NCBI GenBank assembly: GCA_900893395.1
Contig: CAAHFI010845949.1
Coordinates: 1-21,509, forward strand
Direction: 5' to 3'
Source: Euglena gracilis
Taxonomy: Eukaryota; Euglenozoa; Euglenophyceae; Euglenales; Euglenaceae
DNA length: 21,509 bases
Part shown: in pieces, positions 1 through 8,640 of the stretch
Layout: every line of letters starts with the position of its first letter
How positions within the stretch are numbered: position 1 is the first letter of the stretch
Notes under the pieces: generated by a model
Databases searched by the model: none
The model's input: only the letters and a program-made list of their open reading frames with translations
Told to the model about the DNA's origin: nothing
Program-made: the position numbers and the translations under genes

Positions 1-1377
1 ATTACATACATTACATTACATACATTACATTACATTACATTACATTACATTACATTACATTACATTACATTACATTACATTACATTACATATACATTACA
101 TTACATTACATTACATTACATTACATTACATTCATTACATTACATTACATTACATTACGTTACATTACATTACATTACATTACACTACAATTACATTACA
201 TTACATTACATTACATTACATTACATTACATTACATTACAGTTACTTACATTACTAATTACATTACATTACCTTACATTACATTACATTACATACATATA
301 CATTACATACATTACATACATTACATTACATTACATTAACATTACATTACATTACATACATTACATTACATTACCTTACTTACATTACATTACATTACAT
401 TACATTACATTACATTACATTACATTACATTACATTACATTACATTACATACATTACATTACATTACATTACATTACATTACATTACATTACATTACATT
501 ACATACATTACATTACATTACATTACATTACATTACATTACATTACATTACATTACATTACATTACATTACATTACATTACATTACATACTTACATTACA
601 TTACATTACATTACATTACATTACATACATTACATTACTACATTACATTACTTACATTACATTACATTACATTACATTACATCTACATTACATTACATTA
701 CATTACATTACATTACATTACATTACATTACATACATTACATTACATTACATTACATTTACATACATTACATTACATTACATTACATTACATTACATTAC
801 ATTACATTTACATTACATTACATTACATTACATTACATTACATTACATTACATTACATTTACATTACATTACATTACATTACGTTACGTTACGTACGTTA
901 CATTACATTACATTACAACATTACATTACATTACATTACATTACATTTACATTACATTACATTACATTACATTACATTACATTACATTACATTACATTAC
1001 ATTACATACATTACATTACATTACATTACATTACATTACATTACATACATTACATTACATTACATTACATTACATTACATTACATTACATTACATTACAT
1101 TACATTACATTAATTACATTACATTACATTACATTTACATTACATTACATTACATTACATACATTACATTACATTACATTACATTACATTACATTACATT
1201 ACATTACATTACATTACATTACATTACATTACATTACATTACATTAAACATTACATTACATTACATTACATTACATTACATTACATTACATTACATTACA
1301 TTGCATTACATTACAGTACATTACATTACATTCAGTACATTACATTACATTCATTACATTACAGGACATTACAGTAC
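1..1377. repeat. (ATTAC)n pentanucleotide microsatellite
   Basis: Nearly the whole stretch is the 5-bp unit ATTAC (equivalently TTACA or ACATT) in tandem. It has frequent one-base irregularities such as 'ACATAC' and 'ACATTTAC', and a short patch with CpG-containing ATTACG-type units near 880-900. The last 80 bases are more degenerate, with CAGTAC, GGACATT and TTCATT variants, before unique GC-rich sequence begins. The array runs off the left edge, so its true length exceeds 1.37 kb. No gene is present; the short open frames here are by-products of the repeat. Length irregularity could be real or due to assembly of noisy long reads. Confidence 0.98.
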
Positions 1378-1433
1378 ACCGGTGGAGTGCCGCCTCCCTA
1401 CCTTTCTCCCAGCGAACCCCGAGCACCACCGCC

Positions 1434-2640
1434 GTGCACCCGCATTTCTTGCACCCCACCATCATCGGTCCGGACGCACAGGTGCCGCGGCTGGGCCTCT
1501 CCGATGACGAAGGAGATGACGAAGTAAGGAGAAGGAGAAAGGTGATCGACAACGCCAGGGAAGGTCCTCGTGATGACGACGAGGTGTGGCTGGCGGGCGG
1601 AGACCAGAGCGAGATGTACGACGTCGAGGAGACGCCGGACGAGGTCATGCAGGGCCCCCCGAGTGGGAGGCAGCATGCGCTGCGTTGCAGACGCGGACGG
1701 ACCGCCTCTGCAACAGCGTCGACATCATCGGCTCCAAGGCGAAGGAGATGTGGGACAGCTGGGCGGCCGTGCAAATGGCCGCCGCCGTGAAGGACAAGGT
1801 GGACGGCAGGGTGTGGCGGTGCAAGAGCTGAAGAAAAGGATGGCGGCGCAAGAAGGGGCCACGTGGACCTGATGGAGAACGTGGTGAAGGTGAAGGACGA
1901 CATCGTCAGACTACATCAAGGAATATAACAACTCCACAAGCTCATGCCCATGGTGGCCTACGGCGGAGGAGCGGATGACAAGAGTTGAGAATACACCCAC
2001 GACGCGCTCGGAGACTTCGGAGAAGATCTCCGAAGGATGCGGCGAAGGTGAAGGAGGCGGAAGACAACGCGCGGCGCGTGATGGCGGTGAAGAGCGGCGT
2101 ACCGACGAGTGGACTCACCGAGCTGGTGGAGGTGGCGCACCTCAAGGCCGCGTGCAGGAGCTGCTGCAAGAGAAGGAGCGGCAGCGGGCCGAGAACGTCC
2201 AGCTGCAGGGGAAGCTCAACGCCGTCGAGGTGCAGATGGCCGCCTTCACCGCCAAGGTGGAGGCGACGCGGTGGCGCAGGGCAAGGCGGTGGAGGTGACG
2301 CCGCGCCTGGTGGAGCAGCTGCAGTATCAGCAGGCCGAGAACGCCTGGCTGAAGGAGCAGGTCAAGTTCCTGGTGGTGCAGGTGTCCTCCCTCACCACCA
2401 AGGTGGAGGCAGCCGCGGCCAAGGAGCCAAAGGCCGCTGAGCTGCCGCCGCTGATCGTGGGAGGATCCAGAAGGTGGAGACGGAGATCCAGAAGGTGGGA
2501 GCCCAAGCCCAAGGGCTGACCGTGGCCGTGCAACGGCTCGCCGCGGACAGCCCCGGTGACAAGATCCGGGTGGTGGAGGCCGAAGTGCAGAAGGTGAACG
2601 TCCAGACGCAGCCGTGGTGATGGCCGTGCAGCGGCTGGAC
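1434..2640 (+). pseudogene. Gag N-terminal coiled-coil region of the Ty3-like element (broken)
   Basis: This stretch encodes acidic and Lys/Arg-rich sequence, then long segments rich in Gln, Glu, Leu and Ala with heptad-like spacing, for example ELLQEKERQRAENVQLQGKL near 2155-2215 and EQLQYQQAENAWLKEQVKFL near 2310-2370. The two blocks resemble each other, as if a coiled-coil module had been duplicated. An acidic start (GLSDDEGDDE, near 1493-1525) lies close to the microsatellite. Coiled coils at the Gag N-terminus promote multimerisation in several LTR elements; applying that role here is inference. No single frame spans the region, and no credible ATG marks the protein start. It precedes the capsid-like domain in the expected Gag order. 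Confidence 0.6.
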
Positions 2641-2690
2641 CAGATCGTCTCGAAGGTGATCGTATCCTCCCAAGCCAAGGCGGTGCCGGC

Positions 2691-3590
2691 ATGCCCGCCA
2701 AGGCTCCGCCACCCCCGGCTGAGCAGCAGCCGGCCGGTGGCCCGGCAGCAACCAGTGCCAGAGGTGAGAACGGTCCAGATGGAGAAGCCCATGCAGGAGG
2801 AGTCCGTGGTGCAGGAGAAGCCGTCGTCCACCCTCCGACCAGCTCTCCGGCTGGTCCGGAAGCAGGCCGCGGCGGGAGGGGGCGGGGTGCCGTCCCTCTC
2901 CATCGCCCGCCTGACCACGCCGTCCGCCGTCCCGTCGCCAGCGCGTCCGCGGTGCGAGAGGTCCGCATCGCCCCGGTGCAGGCCCAGCCAGCGGCCCTGC
3001 ACTTCCTCCCGGCGCCGCTGGTGGACTCCGTCATCGGCCTCCACCCGGGCCGGTTCTCCGGGCATCCGGAGGACTGGCCGCAGTGGCGGAGGCGGTGGCT
3101 CCTGTTCCTTCGGGAACTCGAGCAGGCGTGGCCGTCCATCACGTCAGCTCAGCGCCTCGCCATGTTCCGCGCGGCTTTGGACGAGGCCACGGTGCTGATG
3201 CTGGACGAGGAGATCGAGACCAAAGGAGAGGTGGAGTATGCCGTGCTGTTCGCGGAGGTGGACCTGGCGAACGGCGGCGAGGACAAGGAGGTCCTGCGGC
3301 GGCGAATGAGGAAGCTGAAGCTGGTGACGAGCGGGAAGCTGACCGAGAAGTCCTGGAGGGAGTACTACGCGCAGATGGCGTCCATGGCGAGGCAGGTGGG
3401 CATGGAGGAGGAGGAGCTGGGGAAGCTCCTCGTGGAGGCCATGCCCCTCCACCCCTGGCGCCGGAAGGTGGCGCAGGAGGAGGACAAGCGGGTGGACCAC
3501 CGGTCCATCGTGCTGGAGGGCCTGCCGATGGACACGACGGTGGAGGAGGTGAAGGAGATGATCAAGCAAGAGACCACGGTGGCCCCGCCT
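2691..3590 (+). pseudogene. Gag capsid-like domain
   Basis: The frame opens at an ATG (2691). It begins with a Pro/Ala/Gly-rich stretch and then, from about 2990, a helix-rich domain typical of Ty3/gypsy capsid: PGRFSGHPEDWPQWRRRWLL, then segments on the pattern F-x-x-A-L-D-E-A, an acidic linker, and a basic helix RRRMRKLKLVTSGKLTEKSW. The 'F-x-G-x-x-x-x-W-x-x-W' start followed by amphipathic helices is the usual signature of retrotransposon Gag. It would form the intracellular particle shell. I see no CCHC zinc knuckle downstream; a Lys/Gly-rich tail occupies that position and may bind nucleic acid instead. Assignment is by pattern and position, not by search. Confidence 0.65.
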
Positions 3591-3599
3591 CGGTGCGGA

Positions 3600-4290
3600 A
3601 GGCGGGGCGCCGCTTCGTGGTGGTGCCAGTGGGCGACGAGCACCGCACCCTGGTGAAGGCCGTGTACGACCGCCAGCGGCTCGAGGGCGGCAGCATCGTC
3701 ACGGTGACGGCCGACTCGTGCGACCTACCGGCGAAGGACATCCACAACCTCATGGTGAGATGGCTGCGGATGGAGGCGAAGATGGCCCCCGAGAAGGAGA
3801 AGGAGATCCCGGAGAAGCGGCCGGTACCACGGTGGCAGCGGGACGTGGAGGTCGACGACACCACCGAGGAGCCGTACATCCAGGAGGTGGAGAAGACGAA
3901 CGTGCCGCCGAAGAAGGAGAAGCAAGCGCAGCAACCACGTCCGCCGACGCCGCCGGTGCCCACGCCCCAAGGCAAGGACAAGGCCAAGGGGGACGTGGGT
4001 ACCCGGAGCAGTGGTCATCGAGCCCATGGACGAGTGAAGAAGGAAAAGGAAAGGGTGGATACCAAGCCGAGCAGTGGTCATCGAGTGCATGGCAAGGAAA
4101 TGAAGGAAAAGGAAAAGGTGGTGGGTACCAAGGCGAGCAGTGGACATCGAATGCCCCAAGACAAGATGAAGGCAAAGGAAAAGGCAAGGCGAAGGTGGAG
4201 CCAAAGGAGATCAAGGAAAAGGAAAGTCCAAGGGCAAAGGCAAGGACGGCAAGAGCAACGTCTCGGCCGTCCAGGAGCAGTATCATGAGT
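3600..4290 (+). pseudogene. Gag C-terminal region with basic, Gly/Lys-rich tail
   Basis: Downstream of the capsid-like domain the sequence encodes a short globular-looking segment (RRFVVVPVGDEHRTLVKAVY, near 3610-3665). An acidic and Lys-rich linker with many E-K-E-K and P-x-x-P stretches follows, then a tail in which KGKGGY and EQWSS motifs recur. Such basic low-complexity tails could replace the zinc-knuckle nucleocapsid in binding RNA; that role is inferred. Several frames are open because the DNA is GC-rich and repetitive, so the true tail frame is not certain. The GKGKG-with-aromatics reading looks most protein-like. The region ends just before the pol frame at 4353. Confidence 0.5.
3995..4185 (+). 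repeat. Three tandem 60-66 bp units in the Gag tail
   Basis: Units begin near 3995, 4055 and 4121, each opening GTGGRTACC, followed by a GAGCAGTGG(T/A)CATCGA core and an AAGGAAAAGGAAA-like end. In one reading each encodes a variant of GYxxEQWSSxxW followed by GKGKGG. The regular 60 and 66 bp spacings, both multiples of three, suggest that repeat number can vary without shifting the frame. Confidence 0.8.
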
Positions 4291-4352
4291 GACGGGGCCG
4301 CCCAGGCCCCAGGGATGGGGGTCTGGGCCGGCCGTCAAATCCCAACGCCAGC

Positions 4353-7300
4353 GTGAGCGTGCGGGCAATCACCCAAGAGCCCCGCACGCCCCCCAGACCC
4401 AGCAAGCCCCAAATCTCCCAAGGAGGGGAGAGACCGTGCCCTGAAGCACACGGTCAAGGCGGGGCCCATCAGATTTCGACAAACAACTACTGGTCCGTGC
4501 TACAGAAGAAGTCCCGTCGTTCCGAGCAATCGTCTGCGGCGCGACCGGTCTCGTCTGCGCAGTCCTCGCCCCCGCCAAGCCAGCAGCGTCCGTGCCATCG
4601 TCTACGCAGCATCGTGCCACCGCGACGCCCCCAGCCCGGCAGCAGCAGGAGCGAGCACCGCGCCAGTCCGCACCAAGCCGGACGACGCTGCCCCCGCCAT
4701 CAGCAGCGCCGTCAGCGGCACCACGCTCCGCACCCGCAGCAACCAGCGCCCCGTCCCCCGCAGAGCGCACCGTCCTCCCGGGCGGCACCGAAGCCGGCCG
4801 CATCGTCACCGACAACCTCGACGCCAAAGAGGTGGGCACTGGACCTGTTCTCCGGAACGGGTTCGGTGAAGCGGGCGCTGGAGAAGCTCGGCTACTCCGT
4901 CGTCTCGGTGGATGCCGACCCGCGGTGGAAGGCGGACAAGACGGTGGACGTGCGGCGCTGGCGGTACTGGGAGGAGTACTGGCCCGGCGACTTCGAGCTG
5001 GTCGCCGCCTCGCCGCCGTGCACCGAGTACTCCAGCGCGATGACGACCAGGAGGCGGCGGCTGCGGAAGGCCGACTTCCTGGTCCGCAAGACGAAGGAGA
5101 TCATCGCCTACCTGCGGCCGTCCCTGTGGTGGCTGGAGAATCCCCGCTATGGGAAACTCCGCCACCGCAAGGTCGTGGAGGACATGCAGTACGTCGATGT
5201 GGACTACTGCATGTTCGAGGCGTGGGGCTATCGCAAGCCCACACGCTTCTGGATCGCGGACTCCATGGCCCCCATGCAGGACATCGTGTGCGACGGCCAG
5301 TGCGAGAACATCGTGGAGGAGCAAGATGGACGACGACATCATCGACGGCAGCTGGGTGGGGCATCCCAGCAGCGCGGCACCCGAGAGCAGGCGTATCGCA
5401 TTCCCGAAGGTGTAGTCCGATACCTGTGCGAGCGCACCCCACCAACCCGCCAAGCAGCCGTGCCGCCCAGCGCGATACCGCCGTCGCCGGCACCCGCACC
5501 CGCGTCCGCCACCGCACCGCCAAGCCGGACGGCGCTGCCCCCGCAAGCAGCGGCGCTGTCCCAAGCCCCGCGCCAACGACCGCCATCGTGCACCCGCCAA
5601 GCATCGTGCACCCCCGCCGAGCCGCACAACGATCCACCCGCCGAGCCCGTCACCACCGCCGCCGACGAGCCCCACCCCCCGCGGAAGGTCCACAAGGTCA
5701 CCGTCCGTCCGTGGCAGTACCGCCCCAGCCGGCCCTTCCAGGTGGGCCGCATGGAGAGGCGGGGCGGCAGCTACCAGCTGATGCTGGATGTGGTCATCGA
5801 GATCGACGGCCGGGAGGAGAAGGCGAAGGCCCTCATCGACACGGGGGCGCAGACATCGCTGATCCGTCGGGACTTGTTCCCGAACGGATGTTTCCGCCGC
5901 AGCGAGCGGCCGCTGCTGCTGCGGACCGTGAACGGCGACCTGCTGGCAGGCGGCAGCAACGAGGCGGACGTCCTCCTGGTGTTCAACGCGAGGAGTGAAG
6001 GAGAGAGGAGTGGAGGAGTGAAGAGGTGGCACAGCCAGATCACCGTCCATGACGGTGATATAGGGTGTGACCTGATTCTGGGTTACCCCTGGCTGAAGGA
6101 GCACAGGCTGGATGTGCAACCCTGGCGGGATGCGCTCCAGCTCCACGACGACCCCCGATGGGTCATCGCCGGCACCGAAGCAAGCGAGATCGCAGCGCTA
6201 AGCACACGCACCCACGCGACCGTCCGAGCCCGCAGCCCGTCGCCGTTGCCCCGCACGCCGTCCGAAGTGGAGGAGGAGATGGAGGCCGAGGTGAGGAAGA
6301 TGAGGCTCACCGTCGGGGTCAACGGCCCCGACGGAGACGAGGAGGACGAGGCCCTGGACGCCGAGGAGGAGGCAATGGTGGCCAAGGTGCTGATCGACGC
6401 GGCCAAGGAGGCGAAGGAAGTCCGTGGGGTGGTCACGGCCGAGGCGGAGGAGCAGCATCCGCTGGCCGTCCAGCTGCGCGCCGAGATGCTCAAGGAGTTC
6501 GAGGGCCGCGTCTTCTGCGACCGCGTCCACCCCGATCCGCCGCCCCGAGGCCAGCACGGGATGGCGGTGCTGCGCCTCAAGCCAAACGCCCAGCCGGTGG
6601 TGGGGAGGGTGATCCACCTGAAGGGCGAGCGGCTGGAGGCGCTGCGGGAGATGGAGGAGGAGTGCCGCCGCGACCGGAAGGTGGAGCCGGGCCGCGGCCC
6701 GTGGCGGGCGGCGGCCTTCCCGATTCGGAAGAAGAACGGGAAGTGGAGGATGGTGTGTGACTACGCGGTGACGAACCTGCAGATCATGGCGGACAGCTAC
6801 CCCTTGCCCTTGACGGAGGAGATCGTGGCGGAGCAGGCGAAGTGTACCCTCTTCAGCACCATCGACTTGCGGGACGCGTTCCACCAGGTGGCCTTGGCGG
6901 AGGAGAGCCGACCGGTGACGAACGTCCAGCTGCCGGGTGGGCTGTGGCAGTGGCGTGTGGTCCCGCAGGGGATCAACGTCGGGCCCGCCCTCCTGCAGCG
7001 GGACATCGACGCCACCTGCGCGGCGGTGAAGGCGCACTCCCGCCCGTACTTCGACGACATCATCGTCAGTACGCGGCAGGGAGCGGAGGAGACGGACGAG
7101 GAGTTCTACCAGAAGCACGCCCGAGACGTCCGTGAGACGTTGCTGGCCTTGGAGAAGGACAGATGGGTCAGCGACAGCCGCAAGGTCAAGCTCTTCATGA
7201 GGCAGGTCGAGTTCGTGGGGCATGTCCTGGGGCACGGCAGGAGGGCGCCTGCCCCAGGCAAACTGTCGGCGGTGCAGCACTGGCAGCTGCCGCCGACGGT

Positions 7301-8012
7301 CAGCAGTCTCCGCGCGTTTCTCGGCGTCTGCAATTACTATGCGGGCTACGTGAGACTCTACGCGGAGCTGGCGGCGCCGTTGCAGGAGAAGCTGAAGTTG
7401 CCGAGGGAGCTGACCAAGGCGGGATCCAAGCACCCAGTGGTGTGGACGGAGCAGGAGAAGGAGGCGTTCGACAAGCTGAAGAAGGCCCTCGTCGCCGACC
7501 TGGAGCTGTACCACATCGATCCAGCCAAGCCGTTCGTCCTGCGCACCGACGCGTCGGACTACGCCATCGGAGCGGTGCTGGAGCAGTTCCCGAACATCGA
7601 CGGCGTGCCGCGGGTGGAGGACCTGCGGCCGGGGGCCTCCGTCCCGGTGGCCTTCATGTCCCGGAAGCTCACCGAGGGGCAGCGCCTTCGGTGGGATGTC
7701 CGGGACAAGGAGACGTATGCCGTGGTGGCCGCCCTCGACAAGTGGGCGGGCTTCCTGCTGGACAACGAGATCCTCGTCCTGACCGACCACCGCAGCCTGG
7801 AGTCGTGGTACAAGGAGTACGTCGCCGGAGTGGGCCCGCAGGGGAGGCGGGCCAGATGGCATGCGAAGCTCAACGAGTTCCGCATCACCGTGGTGCACGT
7901 CCCCGGCGAGACCAACGTGGTGGGCGATGCCATGTCCGCTGGGCCTACCCGGCCTCACAAGGCTGGCGCGACACCTCGTGGCACGGCACCGAGGCCGACA
8001 CGAAGGAGATGA
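4353..8012 (+). CDS. pol: Pol core: C5-methyltransferase-like, aspartic protease, RT, RNase H
   Basis: One open frame of 1219 codons. In order: a Pro/Ser/Arg-rich linker (residues 1-158); a C5-cytosine methyltransferase-like domain (about 160-362); a second Pro/Ala linker; an aspartic protease (about 475-590, DTGA at 496-499, ILGYPWL around 575-581); an acidic linker; reverse transcriptase (about 765-960, D838 in TIDLRDAF, YFDD with D901/D902); a thumb/connection; and RNase H (D1066 in TDAS, E1120, D1145 in TDHRS, D1192). The frame opens at GTG and has no ATG before the methyltransferase, so it was probably made as a Gag-Pol fusion by frameshift or read-through, as this family commonly does. 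The protein would mature in the particle, copy the RNA genome and degrade it. RT-RNase H identity is secure. Confidence 0.93.
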   Translation: MSVRAITQEPRTPPRPSKPQISQGGERPCPEAHGQGGAHQISTNNYWSVLQKKSRRSEQSSAARPVSSAQSSPPPSQQRPCHRLRSIVPPRRPQPGSSRSEHRASPHQAGRRCPRHQQRRQRHHAPHPQQPAPRPPQSAPSSRAAPKPAASSPTTSTPKRWALDLFSGTGSVKRALEKLGYSVVSVDADPRWKADKTVDVRRWRYWEEYWPGDFELVAASPPCTEYSSAMTTRRRRLRKADFLVRKTKEIIAYLRPSLWWLENPRYGKLRHRKVVEDMQYVDVDYCMFEAWGYRKPTRFWIADSMAPMQDIVCDGQCENIVEEQDGRRHHRRQLGGASQQRGTREQAYRIPEGVVRYLCERTPPTRQAAVPPSAIPPSPAPAPASATAPPSRTALPPQAAALSQAPRQRPPSCTRQASCTPAEPHNDPPAEPVTTAADEPHPPRKVHKVTVRPWQYRPSRPFQVGRMERRGGSYQLMLDVVIEIDGREEKAKALIDTGAQTSLIRRDLFPNGCFRRSERPLLLRTVNGDLLAGGSNEADVLLVFNARSEGERSGGVKRWHSQITVHDGDIGCDLILGYPWLKEHRLDVQPWRDALQLHDDPRWVIAGTEASEIAALSTRTHATVRARSPSPLPRTPSEVEEEMEAEVRKMRLTVGVNGPDGDEEDEALDAEEEAMVAKVLIDAAKEAKEVRGVVTAEAEEQHPLAVQLRAEMLKEFEGRVFCDRVHPDPPPRGQHGMAVLRLKPNAQPVVGRVIHLKGERLEALREMEEECRRDRKVEPGRGPWRAAAFPIRKKNGKWRMVCDYAVTNLQIMADSYPLPLTEEIVAEQAKCTLFSTIDLRDAFHQVALAEESRPVTNVQLPGGLWQWRVVPQGINVGPALLQRDIDATCAAVKAHSRPYFDDIIVSTRQGAEETDEEFYQKHARDVRETLLALEKDRWVSDSRKVKLFMRQVEFVGHVLGHGRRAPAPGKLSAVQHWQLPPTVSSLRAFLGVCNYYAGYVRLYAELAAPLQEKLKLPRELTKAGSKHPVVWTEQEKEAFDKLKKALVADLELYHIDPAKPFVLRTDASDYAIGAVLEQFPNIDGVPRVEDLRPGASVPVAFMSRKLTEGQRLRWDVRDKETYAVVAALDKWAGFLLDNEILVLTDHRSLESWYKEYVAGVGPQGRRARWHAKLNEFRITVVHVPGETNVVGDAMSAGPTRPHKAGATPRGTAPRPTRRR
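4830..5438 (+). other. C5-cytosine DNA methyltransferase-like domain inside pol
   Basis: Residues about 160-362 of the pol frame. Motif I (AdoMet binding) is DLFSGTGS from D164. An acidic residue after VVSVDAD matches motif II. Motif IV is SPPCTEYS with the candidate catalytic Cys at residue 223. Motif VI is LENP (E262). A motif VIII-like YRKPTRFW spans 293-300. A CDGQC pair lies at 313-317, and a motif X-like AYRIPEGVVRYL at 347-358. The set resembles the compact C5-methyltransferase-like proteins of phages and large DNA viruses, where PCTxYS and ENP replace the usual PCQ and ENV, more than host DNMT1, DNMT3 or CMT. The room for a target-recognition domain is short (about 45 residues). Predicted reaction: methyl transfer from AdoMet to cytosine C5. 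All core catalytic positions appear present; activity is unproven. Its place between Gag and protease is unusual. Confidence 0.82.
5440..5700 (+). other. Pro/Ala/Ser/Thr-rich linker between methyltransferase and protease
   Basis: About 85 residues of low-complexity sequence dominated by Pro, Ala, Ser and Thr (patterns such as PPSAIPPSPAPAPA) join the methyltransferase-like domain to the protease. Similar Pro-rich linkers precede the methyltransferase and separate RNase H from integrase. Their recurrence at every module boundary suggests flexible tethers or protease-accessible spacers, and would be compatible with modular acquisition of the domain. Confidence 0.7.
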
Positions 8013-8640
8013 AGGCCCACATCCTGGAGGAGAAGCTGCGCGAGAAGTCCACCCCGAAGGCGGTGCATCCCGAGGACGAGGAGACCAAGGCGGAACAGGT
8101 GGAGAGGTCAACCCTGAAGGAGGGGAGAGAGCTGGCCGTCATCCAGCTGATCCCGCTCCAGTCGTTCGCCGCGGTCCCGTCAGCGTCCCACATCGCCGTC
8201 ACCACGCGCAGCCGCCTCGACACGCAGCGCAACGCCCGAGACGCCCCAGCAGACGCCCCGCACGGTACGCGGTCCGAGCACCCACGCGAGATGCACCCGT
8301 CAGCCTCGTCTCCCGCGGCCGCAGCAGTCCCACCGTCGGCATCGTCTGCGGCAGTCCCACCGTCTGCGTCGTGCATCGCATCACCAGCGTCCGTGCCAGC
8401 ACCATCATCCAACGCGCCATCGCCAGTCCCATCACCAGCACCGCAGTCCACCGCACCGCAGTCCATCGCACCGTCCGCAGCGCCCACAGCCGGTGTGTCA
8501 TCACCGGCCATGCCCGTCCCAGCGTCCGCAGCCGGTGTGCCGTCACCGGCCGCGTCAGTCCCGTCTGCAGTGCCCTCAGCGGGTGTGCCGTCAACCGCTG
8601 ATCCCGTGCCCCCGCAGCCTGACCTGGACATCAACGTCTT
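8013..8640 (+). other. Pro/Ala/Ser-rich spacer between RNase H and integrase
   Basis: The stretch after RNase H first encodes a charged Glu/Lys-rich segment and then Pro/Ala/Ser/Val low-complexity sequence. A DNA phrase CAGCSGGTGTGYCRTCA recurs near 8487, 8529 and 8577 (spacings 42 and 48 bp, multiples of three), which suggests in-frame repeat expansion. No conserved domain is visible. It belongs to the Ty3-like element, between two well-recognised pol domains. Confidence 0.6.

Noticed and set aside
1-1377. Telomere or centromere satellite
   Set aside because: The ATTAC unit does not match TTAGGG-type telomere repeats, and the irregular pentanucleotide structure fits a microsatellite.
1301-1507. 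Short frame reading HYITxHYIT repeats
   Set aside because: It is translated microsatellite (ATTAC units), not a gene.
4806-6146. Open frame of 446 codons on the - strand opposite methyltransferase and protease
   Set aside because: Same reason: stop-poor GC-rich DNA antisense to well-recognised domains, with no motif of its own.
6198-8111. Long open frame (637 codons) on the - strand opposite the pol core
   Set aside because: It is a shadow of the GC-rich pol frame: it shows Arg/Leu/His/Pro-rich composition and no domain, while the + strand carries clear RT and RNase H motifs.
7163-8600. + strand frame overlapping RNase H in another phase
   Set aside because: Its first part is Arg/Gly/Ala-rich shadow sequence over the RNase H coding region; only the downstream integrase part of that phase is meaningful.
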